DNA from: JABDMH01 sp965223165
GTDB taxonomy: Bacteria; Bacteroidota; Bacteroidia; Chitinophagales; Saprospiraceae
Assembly: GCA_965223165.1 (NCBI GenBank)
Contig: CBDCVQ010000020.1
Coordinates: 186,001 to 250,000, forward strand
Length of the DNA: 64,000 nucleotides
Reading direction: 5' to 3'
Shown one piece after another: positions 63,902 through 64,000 of the stretch. A model generated the notes under the pieces. That model did no database searches. It worked only from the letters and a program-made list of their open reading frames with translations, and was not told the DNA's origin. The position numbers and the translations under genes are program-made. The stretch's first letter is position 1, and every line of letters begins with the position of its first letter.

Positions 63902-64000
63902 ATGCTTCATCGAGCAAAATGCTGGTTTCTCATTCTCCTTGTGATCGCCGCTGGTGAGAGTGGCTGGAGTCAAGGGCATCCCAACCTAATACTGACAAAA
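63902..64000 (+). CDS. Start of a secreted protein, possibly PL17-type oligoalginate lyase (cut by window end)
   Basis: 33 codons from ATG 63902 to the window edge: a basic start, a signal peptide (CWFLILLVIAAGESGWSQ) and then GHPNLILTK. Mature N-termini like HPNLxLTK are usual in PL17 and related alginate lyases, and the PL6 gene precedes by 20 bases; this is a weak but consistent hint. The rest lies beyond the window. Confidence 0.55.
   Translation, partial: MLHRAKCWFLILLVIAAGESGWSQGHPNLILTK

Overview
The window reads as chromosomal DNA of a free-living, probably aquatic Bacteroidota, most likely a Saprospiria/Lewinella-like lineage. The phylum is supported by two SusC/SusD pairs, by archaeal/eukaryotic-type ProRS, DUF3127 and DUF3089 proteins, and by several promoters of the Bacteroidota type (TTTG, 19-21 nt, TAnnTTTG; for example upstream of rpsT, of the LacI-type gene and of the FadR-type gene). 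The lower rank is inference. No rRNA, tRNA, CRISPR array, prophage or complete insertion sequence was found.

Layout. 1-10.9 kb: envelope and housekeeping genes, mostly on the minus strand (a GT2 glycosyltransferase cut by the left edge, an ABC exporter, RadC, a thiolase facing the other way, a GT39-like/TPR membrane protein, a GT2 + methyltransferase pair, a trans-sulfuration enzyme). 11-20.5 kb: HU, ribosomal protein S20, an M48 protease, a Bax-inhibitor-like protein, an enoyl-CoA hydratase, a GIN-domain protein, an iscS-iscU-iscA operon, then a shortened mutA next to meaB with no mutB. 20.5-31.4 kb: M23 peptidase, bcp, DUF3089 lipoprotein, a Trp-repeat protein, DUF3127, an ArsC-like protein without cysteine, proS, an Arg/Ser-repeat exported protein, a FadL-like porin, tesB and a decayed adenylate cyclase.

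31.4-49.5 kb is a carbohydrate/sugar-acid locus: GDSL hydrolase and LacI-type regulator on one strand, and on the other SusC-SusD, a lipoprotein, a huge FG-GAP/ASPIC lipoprotein, an RraA-like aldolase, an SDR dehydrogenase, an enolase-superfamily enzyme, a SnoaL-like/RidA fusion, a CBM9-like exported protein, a sodium:solute symporter and a 48-residue membrane peptide. The last five genes are joined by ATGA overlaps or nearly so. Between the SDR and the enolase gene lies about 540 bp of heptamer and octamer tandem repeats. 54.6-64 kb is a probable alginate utilization locus: FadR-type regulator with its own operators, SusC-SusD, an Nramp-related transporter, a two-domain PL6 alginate lyase and the start of a secreted protein that resembles a PL17 oligoalginate lyase. 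The stretch between the two loci (49.5-54.6 kb) is accessory: an orphan ATPase-nuclease, an MscS channel with a membrane partner, and repeat debris.

The most unusual signal is a small dispersed inverted-repeat element (225 bp when complete, end sequence CTAGTAGAGTTTCGCATTA). It occurs in at least four places, and in four cases its outermost CTAG forms the TAG stop codon of the neighbouring gene (ABC exporter, GDSL hydrolase, 48-residue peptide, SusD). It looks like a MITE-type element that inserts at CTAG and so can settle at TAG stop codons without changing the protein.
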